The notes: generated by a model not told the origin, from the letters alone. Shown: positions 28,107-38,792, counted from the first letter of the stretch. The stretch is 64,000 nt of DNA from Streptomyces sp. 3214.6 (GCF_900129855.1 NZ_LT670819.1:2418001-2482000), one strand, 5' to 3'. Numbers and translations are program-made.

Positions 28107-28117
28107 CGAAACTTTCG
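28107..28117. promoter_or_regulatory. Xylanase-type palindromic operator
   Basis: CGAAACTTTCG is a perfect palindrome around one central base. The same motif type is described upstream of Streptomyces xylanase genes and as the target of the xylan-system repressor BxlR. It lies 53 nt upstream of the LplB-type permease start. The 28055-28324 gap also holds TTACCGGTAA (28123-28132), GGAAAGCGCTGTC (28157-28169, LacI-like) and CGTTACGCAACG (28280-28291) near the CE7 start. Confidence 0.6.
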
Positions 28118-28324
28118 TGCCCTTACCGGTAACTCTGCGGCAACGTAAGGGGTCACGGAAAGCGCTGTCAATGGGTGCTGCACAGTGGGCTGGTGGGGCG
28201 CCGGATGGCGTTGGAATCCCTCGCGGGCGGGGTACAACGGGAGAGTCGGGTGCTACCGTCCTCCGCAAATTTCTGTACGCGTTACGCAACGATCGATCTC
28301 CCACAACCCCTGCGAGGTGCCCCT

Positions 28325-29317
28325 GTGCCCGCGTTCGACCTGCCAGTGCCCGAACTGGAACGCCACCGACCCGAGCCCGATGAACCCGCCGACTTCGATG
28401 CGTTCTGGAGCGAGACGTTGAAGGAGGCCGAGCAGCATGAGCCCCTTGTGTCGGTGGATCCCGTCGAGACCGGTCTGCGTCTGACGCGGACCTGGGACGT
28501 GACGTTCCGGGGTTTCGCGGGAGACCCGGTGCGGGCCTGGTTCAGCCTTCCCTCCGGCGCGCGGGAACCGCTTCCCGCGGTCGTCGAGTACGCCGGCTAC
28601 GGGCGCGGCCGCGGTCTCCCCCACGAGCGCCTGACCTGGGTGAACGCCGGCTTTGCCCATCTGCTGATGGACAACCGTGGCCAGGGCGACCAGTACGGGA
28701 ACGGGGGTGCCACCCCCGACCCGCACGCCTACGCGCCCGGCGGTCCCGGCCCGGCCGTCCGCGGCCTGCTCTCCCCGCGGGACTACCACTACCGCCGGCT
28801 GATCACGGACGCGGTGCGCGCGGTGACGGCGATCCGGGCACTGCCGGGCGTGGACCCCGCCCGCACGGTCGCCGTCGGCAACAGCCAGGGCGGCGGACTC
28901 GCCCTGGCCGTCGCGGGCCTGGTCCCCGACCTGGCCGCCGTCCTCGTCACGGCACCCCTGCTGTGCGGCATCCGGCGTGCCCTGGACCTCACCGACGCGG
29001 GGCCGTACGGCGAGATCGCCGCCTACCTCTCCGTTCACCGCGGCAGCGAAGAAGCCGCCTACCGAACGCTTTCCTACGTGGAAGGCCTTTCCTTCGCCCG
29101 CCGTGCCCAGGCACCCGCCCACTTCGGCACGGGCCTGCGCGACACGGTCTGTCCGCCGAGCGGGGCGTACGCCGCCTTCAACCGGTACGGGGAGCTGAGC
29201 CGCGGCGCGGATCCGCGGCGGGAGATCCACCCGTACCCGTACAACGGACACGAGGGGGGTGAAGCCGAACAGGTGCGACGCCAACTGCACTGGCTGGCGG
29301 AGCAGTTGGACGAGTGA
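28325..29317 (+). CDS. CE7 acetyl-xylan esterase / cephalosporin-C deacetylase family
   Basis: 330-aa alpha/beta hydrolase of the AXE1 family, removing acetyl groups from xylo-oligosaccharides. The predicted triad is Ser187 (GNSQGG), Asp273 (LRDTVCPPS) and His309 (NGHEGG). The RGQG segment near residues 118-121 is the family oxyanion-side motif. No signal peptide, so it works in the cytoplasm. The GTG at 28325 matches the usual N-terminus (M-P-F/L-FDLP); an upstream ATG at 28175 would run through the promoter region. It diverges from the xylan importer operon. Confidence 0.9.
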   Translation: MPAFDLPVPELERHRPEPDEPADFDAFWSETLKEAEQHEPLVSVDPVETGLRLTRTWDVTFRGFAGDPVRAWFSLPSGAREPLPAVVEYAGYGRGRGLPHERLTWVNAGFAHLLMDNRGQGDQYGNGGATPDPHAYAPGGPGPAVRGLLSPRDYHYRRLITDAVRAVTAIRALPGVDPARTVAVGNSQGGGLALAVAGLVPDLAAVLVTAPLLCGIRRALDLTDAGPYGEIAAYLSVHRGSEEAAYRTLSYVEGLSFARRAQAPAHFGTGLRDTVCPPSGAYAAFNRYGELSRGADPRREIHPYPYNGHEGGEAEQVRRQLHWLAEQLDE

Positions 29318-29330
29318 GGTCAGCCGGTCG

Positions 29331-31013
29331 TCACCGCCTGCTCCCTACGGCACCCTCATCGAGCTCCAGCCGGGAACCGGTGAACCGCGCCCGCATCCGG
29401 CGGTCGTGCGTGACCAGCACCAGCGCACCCGCGTAACCGGTCAGCGCCTCCTCCAACTCCTCTACCAGGGAGGGCGACAGGTGGTTGGTGGGCTCGTCCA
29501 GCAGAAGCAGGTCCACCGGTTCGCTCACCAGCCGGGCGAGCTCGATCCGCCTTCGCTGCCCGTATGACAACTCACCGATTCGCAAACCGAGTTGGCGGGG
29601 CTCGAAGAGTCCGAGCGACAGCAGCCGGTCGGCGTGTTCGTCCCGGTCGCCGGGGCGGCCGTGGGCGAACGCCGCCAGCACGGTCAGCTCGGGCGGCCAC
29701 GGCACCTCCTCCTGCCGCAGGTGCCCCACCCGGCCGGAAACCTTCACTGTTCCGGCGTCCGGTCGCAGTTCGCCGGCCAGGACGCGCAGCAAGGTGCTCT
29801 TGCCTGCTCCATTGGGGCCGGTGACCAGCAGCCGTTCGGTGGAGTCGAGGTGCAGCTCGGGCACGGTCAACCGGCCTTGCACGACCACGTCGTCGAGTCG
29901 GGCGGCCGGCCCGTCGTCCGTCCTGCCCGCGGTGTCGATGCGGGCGGTGAAGGTCAGCGGGTCCGGCGGCGGCGACACCGGGTTCGCGGTGAGCCGCTCG
30001 GTCCGTTCCTTGGCGTTACGGATCCGGCTCATCGCGCCGTGCGCGCGACCCCGGGCGCGGAAAGCGCCATGGCCGAACCCCGCCTTGGCCATCTTGCGTG
30101 GGATGCCGTCCAGACGAACCATGTTGGATTCGGCCAGCCGACGGCTGCGATCGAGTTCGGCACGCCACTCGTCGTACTGCTGCTGCCGCCGACGGCGTTC
30201 GGCGGCCTTGGCGGCGAGATAGCCGGCGTAACCGTTTCCGTGGCGGGTGACTCGGCCGCCGTCCACTTCCAGAACGGTGGTCGTAAGCCGTTCCAGGAAC
30301 ACCCGGTCGTGGGTGACCGCGACGACGGTGCCCCGGTGGGCCCGCAGCTGGTCCTCGAGCCAGCCGACGGCACGGTCGTCGAGGTCGTTGGTCGGTTCGT
30401 CGAGCAACAACAGCTCGGGCCGGGGCGCCAGCGTCGCGGCCAGGGCCAGCCGTGACCGCTCGCCGCCGGAGAGCGTGCCGAGCCTGCGGTCCCGGGAAAG
30501 CCCCGGCAGACCGAGCCCGTGCAGCGCGGCGTCGACGCGGGTGTCGGCGCCGTAGCCGTCGCGCGCTTCGTACTGTCCGGTCAGCCGGGCGTACGTGGAA
30601 AGGGTGGCATCCAGTTCCGCGCCCTCGGCCGCCTCCGCCAATTCGGCCTCGGTGCGCCGCAGTTCCGACTCCAACGCGCGGAGCTCCGACAGCGCCAGGT
30701 CGACGGCGTGCTGGACGGTGGCCTCTGGGGGCAGGTCGAGGGTCTGGGCGAGGTAACCGGTTCCGCCGGGTGCCACCACGGTGATCTCCCCCAGGTCGGG
30801 GCGCTCGTCGCCGGCGAGGAGACGGAGCAGCGTGGACTTCCCCGCACCGTTGTCGCCGATGACTCCGGCCTTCTCGCCGGTGGCGAGGTTGAAGGAGATC
30901 TGATTGAGCACCGTGTGGTCGTCGTAGCGCTTGGTGACGCCGTGCAGGGAGAGCTGGGAGGAGTGGGAGGACCGGGAATGCGATGAGGAGGGTGAGGATG
31001 TTGACGCACGCAT
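29331..31013 (-). CDS. ABC-F family ATPase (ribosome-protection type)
   Basis: 560-aa soluble protein with two ABC domains and no membrane segment. Each domain has Walker A (GDNGAGKST near residue 55; GPNGAGKST near residue 370), a signature (LSGGERSRL; LSYGQRRRI) and Walker B (LLLLDEPTNDL; LLLLDEPTNHL). The linker between them (about residues 225-290) is charged and helical. This is the ABC-F plan of antibiotic-resistance ribosome protectors and translation factors such as those in Streptomyces producers. The N-terminus has a Ser/His-rich stretch. The start ATG at 31013 follows AGGGGCT. Stop is only 13 nt from the CE7 stop on the other strand. Which drug, if any, is unknown. Confidence 0.88.
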   Translation of the reverse strand: MRASTSSPSSSHSRSSHSSQLSLHGVTKRYDDHTVLNQISFNLATGEKAGVIGDNGAGKSTLLRLLAGDERPDLGEITVVAPGGTGYLAQTLDLPPEATVQHAVDLALSELRALESELRRTEAELAEAAEGAELDATLSTYARLTGQYEARDGYGADTRVDAALHGLGLPGLSRDRRLGTLSGGERSRLALAATLAPRPELLLLDEPTNDLDDRAVGWLEDQLRAHRGTVVAVTHDRVFLERLTTTVLEVDGGRVTRHGNGYAGYLAAKAAERRRRQQQYDEWRAELDRSRRLAESNMVRLDGIPRKMAKAGFGHGAFRARGRAHGAMSRIRNAKERTERLTANPVSPPPDPLTFTARIDTAGRTDDGPAARLDDVVVQGRLTVPELHLDSTERLLVTGPNGAGKSTLLRVLAGELRPDAGTVKVSGRVGHLRQEEVPWPPELTVLAAFAHGRPGDRDEHADRLLSLGLFEPRQLGLRIGELSYGQRRRIELARLVSEPVDLLLLDEPTNHLSPSLVEELEEALTGYAGALVLVTHDRRMRARFTGSRLELDEGAVGSRR

Positions 31014-31213
31014 GTGAGAGCCCCTGTTTCTCGGCCGTGCGGGAAGGCCGATGGAACGGATTCGATGAGGAATCAGCACGCCACGACGACGGAGCGGGGC
31101 TCTGCAGCAGCACTGTGTGCCGCTGCCGAAGCCGTACGCCACGGCAGAAACCGTGCGGTACGGCCGAGCAGTGCGCTACGCGGTCGGACGAGGGGCGATC
31201 ACAGAGTTCCCAT

Positions 31214-31263
31214 GCCGAAAAAACGTACGCGTGCGTCCGCATGCCGGGCAAGGCTTTTTCGGC
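31214..31263 (-). promoter_or_regulatory. Possible attenuator in ABC-F leader
   Basis: Read on the minus strand, a near-palindrome (ACGCACGCGTACGT) is followed directly by six T residues, the pattern of an intrinsic terminator. The outer sequences GCCGAAAAA (31214-31222) and TTTTTCGGC (31255-31263) are perfect 9-bp complements that could form an alternative stem. It lies about 200 nt upstream of the ABC-F start. Several ABC-F resistance genes are controlled by leader attenuation. The remaining 31014-31386 gap shows no gene. Confidence 0.45.
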
Positions 31264-31386
31264 CGACTGCCGGTCTGTGGCATCAACAGCCCGCACGACG
31301 TCCGGAGCGCGATGAACCGGATCTGAGCCGGAATCGACAGCAGCAAGGCCCAGCACCACTGCCCTGTACTCGACGAAGCGGCGAAT

Positions 31387-31980
31387 TCATCGCATGACGT
31401 GGAACTCGTTCCCGCCGGCGTCGAGGAACTCGCCGGGTTCCCGGTCGCGGTGGGTGACCTCGAGCCGCAGCCTGTTCCTTGCCTCCTTCGGAGCAGCGGG
31501 CGGCCCCATCACCAGCGAGACCGTGCCGACGGGAGTGCGGCGCAGCCGGACGCCCCAGTCGTGGGACTCGACCGCGTGCCAATCGGCCTGGGACTGCCAG
31601 AAGGCCGACTGCGCGTGACGATCCTCCTCCGCGACGTCGAGGCAGATCGCGACGAGGCCGGAGTCGGCGAGCACACCAGGGTGACCGGGACGCAGCACGC
31701 AGAACTCGTTGCCCTCGGGATCGGCCAGCACGTCCCACGGGACGTCCCCCTGGCCGATGTCGACCCGCCGCGCACCGAGTGTGAGCAGGCGCGCCACCTC
31801 GGCCGCCCAGTCGGGCCCCCCGGCCAGGTCGAGGTGGAGTCGGTTCTTGTGCGCCGTCTTCGGCTTCGCGGCCGGCACGAACCGCAGTCGCAGGCCGCCC
31901 GTCAGGCCCCGCGTGGCGTCCGACCAGAAGCGGTTCATCCGGGCGACGTCCAGCGCGTCGATCACGATCCCGGTCAGCAT
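31387..31980 (-). CDS. VOC/glyoxalase-like protein
   Basis: 197-aa protein made of two glyoxalase-like (VOC) halves. Each half ends in the family signature: WDVLADPEGNEFCVLR near residue 85 and EFLDAGGNEFHVMR at the C-terminus. Streptomyces carry many of these with unknown substrates. The ATG at 31980 is chosen because it opens the conserved LTGIVIDALD strand and follows GGGGGAA. It could bind a small hydrophobic compound, but catalytic metal ligands are not obvious. Confidence 0.75.
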   Translation of the reverse strand: MLTGIVIDALDVARMNRFWSDATRGLTGGLRLRFVPAAKPKTAHKNRLHLDLAGGPDWAAEVARLLTLGARRVDIGQGDVPWDVLADPEGNEFCVLRPGHPGVLADSGLVAICLDVAEEDRHAQSAFWQSQADWHAVESHDWGVRLRRTPVGTVSLVMGPPAAPKEARNRLRLEVTHRDREPGEFLDAGGNEFHVMR

Positions 31981-32138
31981 TCCGTTCCCCCAAGCCGTCG
32001 AACCTGTCGCCTGTTCATGGCACCGTCCGGGCAGGGGCACTCCGGACCGCCCCATTCCCCCCGGTGCGGCAGGTCCGGCTCGCGGACCCGGTGGCACGCG
32101 GCTCGCCGCTCACCGGGTCCGCCCAGGGTCGCTGTGGC

Positions 32139-33215
32139 TCAGCCGACCCTACAGGGAAGGCTTGTGGCGCTGTCACCGCCCGAGCCCGACGCGACGTATC
32201 CGAACGTCGCACTCTGGCCGGGACTCAACGAGCCGTTCCAGTCGGCGTTGTGGACCATCACCGCCTGCCCGTTGTACGTCGCGTTGCCGCTCCAGAGGCT
32301 GACCACCGACTGACCGCCGGGCAGCGTCCAGTCGACCATCCAGCCGAGCATCGGGACATTGCCGGAGTTGGTGACGGTCACCTCGGACTGGTAGCCGCCG
32401 CTCCAGCTGTTGGTGGTCCTTCGCGTCGCGGTGCAGGTGCCGGGGACGGGCTCGCTGGGGTTGCCCGGTTCGTGGATACCGGTCACCTCGCCGTTTCCGC
32501 CGTCGAAGACGACGTCGGAGCAGGAGTAGAAGGTCTCGGCGCTGTCCGAGCGCTGCCAGACCATGTAGATGATGTGGCGCCCGGACTTGTTGGCGGGGAG
32601 TCGGCCGGTCCAGGAGTAGTTGGCCTCGACCGTGCCGGGGCTGCCGTTGAGCGGCGGGTGGTCGACGGAGAGGAACGGCTGGTCCTCCATGGCGTCCCAG
32701 GTGAGGGGCTTGGTGGGGTCGAAGCCGTCCTTGGTGACGTAGACGTAGAACCAACCCGGGTGTGCCGCCCAGGCGTTGTAGGAGAAATCGACGGACGCGC
32801 CCGAGGTGAGGTGGGTGAGCGGCCAGTCGTTGCGGGGCGCGTTGAAGCCGGTGAAGTTGGCGTTTCCACCGCTGCACAGCTGGCCGTCCGGCACGAAGCC
32901 GCGGGTGCGGCCCGCCCCGTCGGAGCGCAGCACCGAGAACCAGTTGTAGAACGGTGTGGTGCCGCTTACCTGTTGCGCGTTCCGGCAGGCCGGGTTGATC
33001 GGCTTGATCTCACCGGTGTCGGTCAGCCCGTCCTGCCAGCACAGGAAGGTGCGGCTGCCGGGTTTCATGGGGGTGCCGTGCGCCTCGGCCTTCCCGCCGG
33101 CCGTGACGATCAGACCGAGGGCGGGGACGGTGGCCAGCAGGGCCAGGAGGACGAGGAGGAGGGCTCGGGTACGTAACCGCGATTTCGTTTCTGACGTGAT
33201 CATGACAGATTGCAT
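32139..33215 (-). CDS. Secreted AA10 lytic polysaccharide monooxygenase with CBM2
   Basis: 358-aa secreted copper enzyme that oxidatively cleaves cellulose or chitin. The signal peptide ends AEA, leaving His46 as the mature N-terminus; with His152 (AWAAHPGW) it forms the copper-binding histidine brace. The catalytic domain spans about residues 46-235. A Pro/Glu/Gly linker leads to a C-terminal CBM2 cellulose-binding module (about 255-358) with its end cysteines (GTC, LPC) and exposed tryptophans. This layout resembles the cellulose-active Streptomyces LPMOs (CelS2-like) more than single-domain chitin-active ones. Control by a CebR-type operator upstream also fits cellulose. Confidence 0.92.
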   Translation of the reverse strand: MQSVMITSETKSRLRTRALLLVLLALLATVPALGLIVTAGGKAEAHGTPMKPGSRTFLCWQDGLTDTGEIKPINPACRNAQQVSGTTPFYNWFSVLRSDGAGRTRGFVPDGQLCSGGNANFTGFNAPRNDWPLTHLTSGASVDFSYNAWAAHPGWFYVYVTKDGFDPTKPLTWDAMEDQPFLSVDHPPLNGSPGTVEANYSWTGRLPANKSGRHIIYMVWQRSDSAETFYSCSDVVFDGGNGEVTGIHEPGNPSEPVPGTCTATRRTTNSWSGGYQSEVTVTNSGNVPMLGWMVDWTLPGGQSVVSLWSGNATYNGQAVMVHNADWNGSLSPGQSATFGYVASGSGGDSATSLPCRVG

Positions 33216-33280
33216 GGCAAATGAGTCCGCCTTCCATGTACGGACCGCGCCGGCAAGGAAGCGCTGCGGGTGCGGGCGCA

Positions 33281-33406
33281 GGTGAGTACAGGTGGGTGCA
33301 GGGGTGCAGGGGTGCAGATGAATGCAGGAGTGCAGGTGGGTGCAGGTGGGTGCAGGTGGGTGCAGGTGGGTGCAGGTGGGTGCAGGTGGGTGCAGGTGAG
33401 CACAGG
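33281..33406. repeat. Decamer tandem repeat upstream of LPMO
   Basis: At least six perfect tandem copies of TGCAGGTGGG (33331-33390) flanked by degenerate copies on both sides. The array lies between the CebR-like operator and the LPMO start, so it may be in the 5' untranslated leader. The period is not a multiple of three, so it is not a coding repeat. Confidence 0.9.
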
Positions 33407-33472
33407 GGCGCGAAGCGGGAGCGTCCCGGACCCGGGCCCGACAGGTTCCGGTCCGCCGGGCACGAGCCTCTA

Positions 33473-33486
33473 TGGGAGCGCTCCCA
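33473..33486. promoter_or_regulatory. CebR-type operator
   Basis: TGGGAGCGCTCCCA is a perfect 14-bp palindrome identical to the operator of CebR, the cello-oligosaccharide-responsive LacI-family repressor of Streptomyces. It lies 258 nt upstream of the LPMO start; the target promoter is presumably for that gene. Confidence 0.85.
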
Positions 33487-33571
33487 CTTCACCTGTGGCG
33501 GAAGATAGCGCCGTACGGCCCAGTTGTAAACGGGCGCGCACGGCACTCCTGCGAGTAGTGCGGGATCGGCG

Positions 33572-33607
33572 GAGGGCCGCACCCCCGTAACCGGGGATGC
33601 GGCCCTC
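33572..33607 (-). terminator. Hairpin after acnA
   Basis: 10-bp arms (33572-33581 and 33598-33607) enclosing a further CCCC/GGGG pairing, 54 nt past the aconitase stop. Confidence 0.85.
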
Positions 33608-33660
33608 GAAAGCCGTGCCGTGACGCTTGCGATTCGGCTGCGGAACCGCTCGCTTGATCT

Positions 33661-36444
<2,784 letters not shown>

Positions 36445-36445
36445 C

Positions 36446-36464
36446 TAAGGTCAGGCTAAGTTAG
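36446..36464. promoter_or_regulatory. Iron-box-like site upstream of acnA
   Basis: TAAGGTCAGGCTAAGTTAG matches the actinobacterial IdeR/DmdR iron box TTAGGTTAGGCTAACCTAA at 14 of 19 positions, including the central AGGCTAA. It ends 68 nt upstream of the acnA start. Iron control of an Fe-S enzyme would make sense, but the second half-site is degenerate. Confidence 0.45.
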
Positions 36465-36506
36465 GTAACCCTTACCAGGGTGGCGACTGCGGTGCGCCTC
36501 GGCAGA

Positions 36507-36524
36507 TATCTCGATGTCGAGATA
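36507..36524. promoter_or_regulatory. 18-bp palindrome upstream of acnA
   Basis: TATCTCGATGTCGAGATA is a perfect inverted repeat with 8-bp arms and a 2-bp centre, the size and symmetry of a MarR- or TetR-type operator. It lies 129 nt upstream of acnA and next to the gene-remnant region. The regulator is unknown. Confidence 0.55.
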
Positions 36525-36646
36525 ACTCTAGTACATGGGGCCTGAATGGTCATGCCCGGGCTCGCTGTCCGCCGTCCCCTAATCGAGGCGTTTGGCAGCG
36601 AACCCAGTCGTTTCGCCTTCCTTGCCGGCGAACTTAGTCGTACGAG

Positions 36647-36877
36647 GTGACGTGCTGGGGGTGCTGGGTGGCCGTACCGGTCGGGGTGGATCCTGCGGAG
36701 CCGTACGTCGAGCTGTCGTACGTGGATGCTGTACGCGAGCGTCGGCGGCGTCCGCTGCTGGACTGCGTGACGGCTCGTTTCGAGGACGTGGCCGCGGTTC
36801 GGCCGTTTCGCTGGTCGCGTGGTGAGCGTCATTTCTCGGGTCCGCTCTCCTGGCCCGGAGCATCACCCCTGAGATGA
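36647..36877 (+). pseudogene. TnsA-like endonuclease N-terminal remnant
   Basis: About 75 codons whose translation (VELSYVDAVRERR, then DVAAVRPFRWSRGERHFSG) resembles the N-terminus of the TnsA-like heteromeric transposase endonucleases seen in Streptomyces. It stops before any catalytic residues. Starts with GTG but the homologous part is cut off after HFSG. Likely a scar of a Tn7-type element; recognition is from memory of the family and should be treated as tentative. Confidence 0.4.
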
Positions 36878-36906
36878 TGCGTCCTGGTGGTCGGACGCGC
36901 TTCGGA

Positions 36907-37028
36907 TGTCGAGATCGGTGATGCCGCATCGGCGGCTGATGGCCTTGGACGGCATCACACTGGGACCGGACGGCGCAGTCTGGACGGCCCTGGAGATCGG
37001 AACGGTCGCCCGACTCACACCACGCTGA
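36907..37028 (+). pseudogene. Vgb/SMP-30-like beta-propeller C-terminal remnant
   Basis: Forty codons ending in a natural stop. DGITLGPDGAVWTALEIG is one blade of a virginiamycin-B-lyase or SMP-30-type propeller; the rest of the gene is missing. With the TnsA-like remnant it shows that 36525-37100 is a decayed region. No intact gene is visible between 36379 and 37246. Confidence 0.4.
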
Positions 37029-37246
37029 ACCCCAACCTCCCGGGCCGGAGTGACCTCCATATCTCCGTCAGGACAGCCGCTTTGCCATCCAACCCAGTCC
37101 GCCCAGTTCAGCGCCTCCCTCCCGGACCAATTTGAGTGGCGAAGGACACTCGCCACACCCCCTACGCTTCTCCCTCGGCCCTCCGTCAACGGCCCCTCAC
37201 GGGAGGGGCGCGGGACGGGCGCTGGAGGGCATGGGAGGGAGTCGGG

Positions 37247-38092
37247 ATGCCTGAGGGATGGCAGTGGGACAGGACCCTGTTCCAGGGAAGCGCGGCCCAC
37301 TACGAGCAGGGCCGGCTGCCGTACGCGCCGGGCTTCGCCGGAGCGCTGGCCACGGCTCTCGGTCTGGACGGCCGCGGCCGTCTCCTCGACGTCGGCTGCG
37401 GGCCCGGCATCGTGACACTCCCCCTGGCCGGGTTCTTCGCCGAGGCGATCGGAGTCGACCCGGACGAGGACATGCTGGCCGAGGCGGAGCGTCGAGCCGA
37501 GCGCCACCAGGTGACCAACACGCGATGGGTCGCCGCCCGCGCCGAGGACCTGCCGGCGGGCCTGGGCGAGTTCCGGGTCGTGGCGTTCGCCCAGTCCTTC
37601 CACTGGACGGAGCGCGACCGGGTCGCCGCCACCGTGCTGGAGATGCTGGAGCCGGGAGGCGCGTTCGTCCACATCAGCGACCACAAGGACCCGCCCGTCC
37701 CGTCGACGCCGCTGCCGCTGCCCGCTCCGCCCTACGCGCAGATCGGCGACCTGGTACGGCGGTACCTGGGCCCGGTCCGCCGCGCCGGGCAGGGAATGCT
37801 CGTCCACGGCACGCCGAACCGGGAGGACCTCGTCCTGGCGGGGGCCGGGTTCGAGGACTTCGAACGACTCGTCGTGCCAGCCGGGGACGTGGTGGTCCGC
37901 ACCGCCGACGACATCGTGGCGTGGGCGTTCTCCCGGTCCGACTCCGCCCCTCATCTGTTCGGCGACAGGCTGGCGCGGTTCGACCGGGACCTGCGCGCCC
38001 TGCTCCGGCGGGCAGCGCCCGACGACCGCTTCGCGGAGCATCTTCCGCCGACCGAGATCATGACCTGGCGGAAACCGCGTCGCACGGGATGA
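37247..38092 (+). CDS. Class I SAM-dependent methyltransferase
   Basis: 281-aa methyltransferase. Motif I is LLDVGCGPG (residues 47-55), the acidic end of strand 2 is GVDPDEDM, and motif III is LEPGGAFV (near residue 140). Between strands 3 and 4 is AFAQSFHWTERD, seen in the UbiE/TehB-like Methyltransf_11 group. The ATG at 37247 is preceded by GGGAGGGAG. Substrate unknown. Isolated gene that converges with the CYTH gene. Confidence 0.88.
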   Translation: MPEGWQWDRTLFQGSAAHYEQGRLPYAPGFAGALATALGLDGRGRLLDVGCGPGIVTLPLAGFFAEAIGVDPDEDMLAEAERRAERHQVTNTRWVAARAEDLPAGLGEFRVVAFAQSFHWTERDRVAATVLEMLEPGGAFVHISDHKDPPVPSTPLPLPAPPYAQIGDLVRRYLGPVRRAGQGMLVHGTPNREDLVLAGAGFEDFERLVVPAGDVVVRTADDIVAWAFSRSDSAPHLFGDRLARFDRDLRALLRRAAPDDRFAEHLPPTEIMTWRKPRRTG

Positions 38093-38132
38093 CGGCGTCC
38101 CGCCCCGCCCGAGGCGGAGTCCGTGCTCGGCG

Positions 38133-38657
38133 TCAAAGGCGGAGTCCGTATTCGGCCAGCCACTCCGACAGTTCCCGGCGGGACGCACGGACGAGCCGCC
38201 CGCCGGTGAAGCGCACATCGTCCGTGACCTCGGCCAGGCACTCCGCGGGCGGCACGAAGGCCAGCGCCTCCGCGTCGTCGTCGAACTCCGCCTCCGCCAG
38301 CACCAGCCCCTCCAGGCGCCCTTCGAAGACGTCGACGCCCAGCGGCGGCACACTCGACCGTGTCTTGGACAGCACCGCCGCCGGCAGCGAGGCCAGAAGG
38401 TCGTACTCGGCCCGGGACAGACAGGTGTTGGTGGTCAACCCCTGCACGGCGCCCGGCCGGTCCACGGGCACCTTCTGGGTGAGCTTGAACTCACGAGAGC
38501 CGAGGTCCGGGTAATCGGTCCGCCTGAGCCGCAGGCGCGTTCCCTCCAGGTACCGGTCCCGGATCAGCCGGGTGACGGTGACCGTCGAAGGCGCCGGAGG
38601 CCCTGCCATCAGAAACCGTCTCTCGCGCTCGACCCTCGCGTACTTCCCCTCTTTCAT
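38133..38657 (-). CDS. CYTH-domain protein
   Basis: 174-aa single-domain protein with the CYTH N-terminal signature VERERRFLM, alternating charged strands and Glu/Arg pairs (YLEGTRLRLRR, REFKLTQK). CYTH enzymes bind triphosphates with a metal-filled tunnel (thiamine triphosphatases, adenylate cyclases, inorganic triphosphatases). Which phosphate compound it hydrolyses is not evident. The canonical ExExK reads ExExR here (E-R-E-R-R), as in a subgroup of bacterial members. Confidence 0.78.
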   Translation of the reverse strand: MKEGKYARVERERRFLMAGPPAPSTVTVTRLIRDRYLEGTRLRLRRTDYPDLGSREFKLTQKVPVDRPGAVQGLTTNTCLSRAEYDLLASLPAAVLSKTRSSVPPLGVDVFEGRLEGLVLAEAEFDDDAEALAFVPPAECLAEVTDDVRFTGGRLVRASRRELSEWLAEYGLRL

Positions 38658-38764
38658 CCGCCCAGCTTCACGGCTGAACGGGCGTCATGGGTGCGCCGAG
38701 CCGGGGTAGACGGGAGCGGACAGGCACTTTGGACGTCACCCGAATGGACCCCCCAAGAGGCGCC

Positions 38765-38780
38765 ATCTCATATCTGAGAT
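38765..38780. promoter_or_regulatory. Inverted repeat before XRE-MurA gene
   Basis: ATCTCA-TATC-TGAGAT, a perfect 6-bp inverted repeat ending 12 nt before the ATG of the next gene. It would overlap the promoter or ribosome site and is a natural candidate for self-binding by the fused XRE domain. No strong Shine-Dalgarno sequence is visible here, so the transcript may be nearly leaderless. Confidence 0.5.
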
Positions 38781-38792
38781 AACCTCAGCCTC

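Noticed and set aside
28157-28169. GGAAAGCGCTGTC as a CebR site
   Set aside because: It lacks the TGGGAG half-sites of the CebR consensus; left only as a possible LacI-type element.
33270-33590. Coding frame across the decamer repeat
   Set aside because: A 10-bp period gives a repetitive translation in every frame, with no start signal and no match to any known protein.
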